A DNA stretch of 64,000 bases from Serripes groenlandicus. Lineage: Eukaryota; Mollusca; Bivalvia; Cardiida; Cardiidae. The notes below the pieces were generated by a model that saw only the letters and a list, made by a program, of their open reading frames with translations, was not told the origin of the DNA and did no database searches. The translations under genes and the position numbers were made by a program. Each line of letters begins with the position of its first letter. The first letter of the stretch is position 1. The stretch is taken from contig JASEVX010000001.1 in assembly GCA_031761405.1 (NCBI GenBank), positions 111,850,025 through 111,914,024 of the forward strand, written 5' to 3'. Below, piece after piece: positions 61,122-64,000 of this stretch.

Positions 61122-61302
61122 CTGTAAAAATGAAAATAAAATATTACAAGTTATTCAATTCAATTCAATTTGCAGAGATCCTCTTTATTTGCATCAAACC
61201 AACCAAGAAAGTGAAACAAGTTAATAAAAAAAATTACACTTATTAAGATTATTTAGCTTTGACATACGAAAATGGGCCCCAAGACATTTTCTCTCAGTAT
61301 AA

Positions 61303-61522
61303 TTCATCCCTTTCCCACACACACCAATTCTTTAGCAGACAACTTTTAATGCATAAAACAGAAAAAACATGAAAACCTCTTAATTATCTAATAGAGTAAA
61401 AAACATTGTGGCAAAAGGAGATGTTGCTCAAAATATGAGCATTTTCTCCTTTTGCAACAATGATTTCAAAAGTCATTACATGAAGATGAGTCATAACAAG
61501 TCTAGATGTGGGAAAGGGTTAA
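61303..61522 (-). mobile_element. TTAA foldback MITE, older, reverse orientation
   Basis: TTCATCCCTTTCCCACACAC to GATGTGGGAAAGGGTTAA; hairpin GATGTTGCTCAAAATATGAG CATTTTCTCC imperfect. Confidence 0.7.
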
Positions 61523-61828
61523 GAACTGCCAATCGTTTCCTATATAACTCTGGTCTGTGTCTATACTATTCATTAGAAGCTCAGTTTATGATTTATTGAT
61601 CTGACAGTAAAAACAGAGCAAATGGTGATAAGACTGGCTATTCCAGATCCCAAATATCCAAATTAATATAATAGATCTGCAACCAGAAATCAATATTCGT
61701 TATGTTATATGTAAATTTTGCGTTCTTTAATGTAAGCCTGATTGAAAATAAAAAAAGAGTATAGATATTGAATTGAGGGAGAAAAAGAGAGTAACATTTG
61801 TAAATAGTTTAATACTCATATAGGGATT

Positions 61829-61984
61829 TTACCCTTTCGGACATACAGTACAAAATGTAGAAAAGCTCTATAAATAATGGTATTTTTATTGAGTTTATGA
61901 GCAATTTCTCCTTTTGCCAAAATGATTTCAAAAGTCTTCTGCTGCAGAGGCTTCAGATAGCATCTATATGCCGGAAAGGGTTAA
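61829..61984 (-). mobile_element. TTAA foldback MITE, internally deleted
   Basis: TTACCCTTTCGGACATACAG to TATGCCGGAAAGGGTTAA. CTTTCGG/CCGGAAAG is a paired change in both terminal repeats. The left half of the hairpin is missing. Confidence 0.75.
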
Positions 61985-62342
61985 AGAAAGTTACATTTGA
62001 TAGAAGACATATCAAAATGAAAGATAATTTATTTCAACAAAATCATTGAATACCATGTTCAGTTTGTAGAAGGAAAATAAGGCTTTAATAATAAGTAATA
62101 AGATCTTTGACTGTGTTGATTACCAGAGTCCATGAAAAGATGATCCCAATGTCTATACTTGAGCAAAATGTACTTTTGATATAACACAGTTTTGAATGCC
62201 CAATTCACTAAACCAGTTTCTCATTTCATGTTAAACCCTAGCTTTACAACGACAACTTCGGAAAACTTTTGGGCAGAATTATGGAAAAACTTTATAAATC
62301 AAAGTATACTTTTATTTAATAATTAAAAACATTGTGGCTACA

Positions 62343-62620
62343 GGAACAAGAGGTTGAAGAGGGTCTTTATTGCTCCACTGCATTAAGCAAGCATTAAATC
62401 ACTATAGCCATACAAGCCCCACCCCCTATTTGCCATGTTTTTCAACCAATAAACATGTCTTAAAGGAGTCTGAAAGAGCACCCTAGGAACATTTCAACAA
62501 AAGTATTTTAAAAGAGTCTACATGCTTCCAGTGAAGAAGATTTTTAAAATGTTCACTATAGCTTTATAATGCAAAACGGCCTTTCAAGATCATGCAACAA
62601 CTATAATTGGTCTTGATATC
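62343..62620 (+). repeat. Old core fragment of a GAGGGCC-type element
   Basis: CACTATAGCCATACAAGCCC CACCCCCTATTTGCCATGTT TTTCAACCAATAAACATG matches the 13164 core with many changes. Confidence 0.65.
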
Positions 62621-62749
62621 AAGCCAATACAGCTAATCTGATTCAAGTTTGTCTGTCAAAAAGCAAAGGCCAACATAAGTATTCTAGCTAATCATATTTT
62701 CGATTACAAGTGTTTCGAGGGTACATGTGTCACCCGCTTGACAATAAAT

Positions 62750-63417
62750 AACCAGAGGGCCATGATGGCCCTGGATCGCTGACCCGATTATTTATTTTTC
62801 ACATTAGCAATATAAGCTCCGCCCCCTGGCGGCCATAGTTTTTGACCAATCAACATGGCTACAAGGAATCTGATAGAGGGTCACCCTAGGAACATTTCTA
62901 CAAAATAATTTGAAAATCAGCCTGATACTTTCGGAGGTGAAGATTTTTTAAGTTTTCTCTATAGCTATATAAAGCAAAATAGCCCTGCTCTGTGGCAGCC
63001 ATGTTTTTCGACCAATCAACATGGCTTGAAGGAATCTGATAGTAGATCCTTAAGTTACATTTCTACAAAATTATTTGAAAATCGGCCCAAACACTTTTTG
63101 AGGAGAAGATTTTTTAAGTTTTCACTATAGCCATATAAGACAAAACAGTCTTGCCCTCCCCTGGCGGCCATTTTTTCAACCAATCAACATGGCTTGAAGG
63201 AATATGATAGAGGGTCATCCAAGGAACATTTCTACAAAATTATTTGAAAATCGGCCAACCAGTTTGGGATAAGAAGAATTTTGCATGAATCCCAAAACAT
63301 TTGAAGGAATTCTGGTGAGGTCATTGAGAAGATGCTTTCTGTGAAGTTTCATCCCAATTGACCTACTGGTTACGGAGGACAAAAGGCAGTCACACTTCAT
63401 GCTCAGGCAAGCTAAAA
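62750..63417 (+). mobile_element. GAGGGCC-type element, three core units
   Basis: ACCAGAGGGCCATGATGGCC CTGGATCGCTGACCCGA head, core units with GGCGGCCAT and ACCAATCAACATGGCT, then AAAAGGCAGTCACACTTCAT GCTCAGGCAAGCTAAAAAC. The GGAC run is lost. Confidence 0.82.
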
Positions 63418-64000
63418 ACAACAACAGACAGGAAGAAGGTGATCAAGAAATGTTTCACCCTGCTCTGGCAGACACCACATAAACATGACTAATTGTATAG
63501 AAACATTCTAATTCATTATATACCTTCCCATTTTGCAGATATAAATTCCGTAATTGACTAGGACAAATACGGTTCCAAATGATGTGGTATTCAAAGTGGT
63601 GAAGTGCGACTTCATTCACATGCCATTCATTTATTTTACTTCATGTGCAAAATGTATAATTTCAATATTAAAAACATTTGAATACATAATTATAATGTTT
63701 CTGAAAAGTAATAACAGGTATATAACAAGAGTTGTTGGAGGACAATATAGCTCGCCTATCAGGGCCATCGTCTATCAGGGCCTACTTCAGAACAGTTATA
63801 GCATTAGTTAAAGTCACACAGTATCACCTATTGCAAGATAATTCACCTTTTCAATACTTCCATGCAAATGTTAACCAAGTCCATACAGGCCTTTTAAATC
63901 TGTAAATTGGTTTATATACGATGTATGCCAATAGTGAACATAATACCGAAGACTTACAGTATCAGTATCAGATAAAACCACACACTATTATTTATTGCAA

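Larger units (their letters stand above)
58095..59310 (-). other. Intron between w3 and w4
   Basis: AT-rich DNA to about 58660, then a TTAA MITE (about 58680-59303) split by the GAGGGCC-type element at 58820-59174. A 69-codon minus-strand frame at 58143-58352 has no recognisable content and no supporting splice pair. Confidence 0.65.
61122..64000 (-). other. Intron upstream of w1, running off the window
   Basis: No further spectrin-repeat exon was found. Contents: TTAA elements at 61303-61522 and 61829-61984, a fragment near 62225-62345, body fragments of a GAGGGCC-type element at 62343-62620, and a complete one at 62750-63417. 63420-64000 is AT-rich and without recognisable features. Confidence 0.7.

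Noticed and set aside
61122..64000. A further upstream spectraplakin exon
   Set aside because: I scanned the minus strand for spectrin-type W motifs with AG/GT borders and found none; the intron seems to run past the window.

Overview
This window is eukaryotic genomic DNA, almost certainly from a bivalve mollusc. The evidence is a gene split into many short exons with consensus GT/AG borders, long AT-rich introns, and dense repeats of kinds I associate with bivalve genomes (an element opening with a GAGGGCCATGATGGCCCT-type palindrome and closing with CAGGTGAGCTAAAA, a tRNA-derived SINE, and GGAC-rich element ends). The species cannot be named from sequence alone.

One gene fills the window. 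It is the 3' part of a spectraplakin (MACF1/dystonin in vertebrates, short stop in Drosophila) on the minus strand. I assembled 33 coding exons from 61121 down to the TAA stop at 4544. Their splice phases all agree and they give one uninterrupted frame of 2126 codons plus the stop. In order the product has about fifteen spectrin repeats (exons w1 to w23, residues 1 to about 1631), a Thr/Pro/Arg-rich linker with a last helical segment (w24, w25), a pair of canonical EF-hands (w26, w27), a zinc-binding GAS2-related (GAR) domain (w28, w29), and a Ser/Arg/Pro-rich basic tail ending in the EB1-binding motif SKIP (w30 to w33). The actin-binding and plakin domains must lie beyond 64000. The job this implies is linking actin, through the missing N-terminus, to microtubule lattices (GAR and basic tail) and growing plus ends (SKIP), with the spectrin rod as spacer and the EF-hands as a possible calcium input.

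Layout: 1-930 tandem repeats; 940-1377 tail of a GAGGGCC-type element; about 1400-4543 the 3' UTR and flank; 4544-9012 the tail exons; 9013-22813 a 13.8 kb intron packed with repeats; 22814-23618 the GAR exons; 23619-32671 a 9 kb intron; 32672-42189 EF-hands and distal rod; 42190-47182 a 5 kb intron; 47183-61121 more rod; 61122-64000 an intron running off the window.

Non-coding DNA is dominated by one short foldback element of about 230 bp, ending in TTAACCCTTTCCC...GGGAAAGGGTTAA. I count well over 60 complete or decayed copies in both orientations. Some are inserted in one another, some share a TTAA, and several end within 20 bases of splice donors. Its internal hairpin shows compensatory base changes between copies. 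A second theme is a group of non-autonomous elements that differ in sequence but share one design: an internal body, often of tandem repeats, then a run of GAC/GGAC, a strong terminal hairpin and an A/T-rich end. Several have landed inside copies of the TTAA element. No transposase, reverse transcriptase, tRNA or rRNA gene, CRISPR array or second protein gene was recognised.
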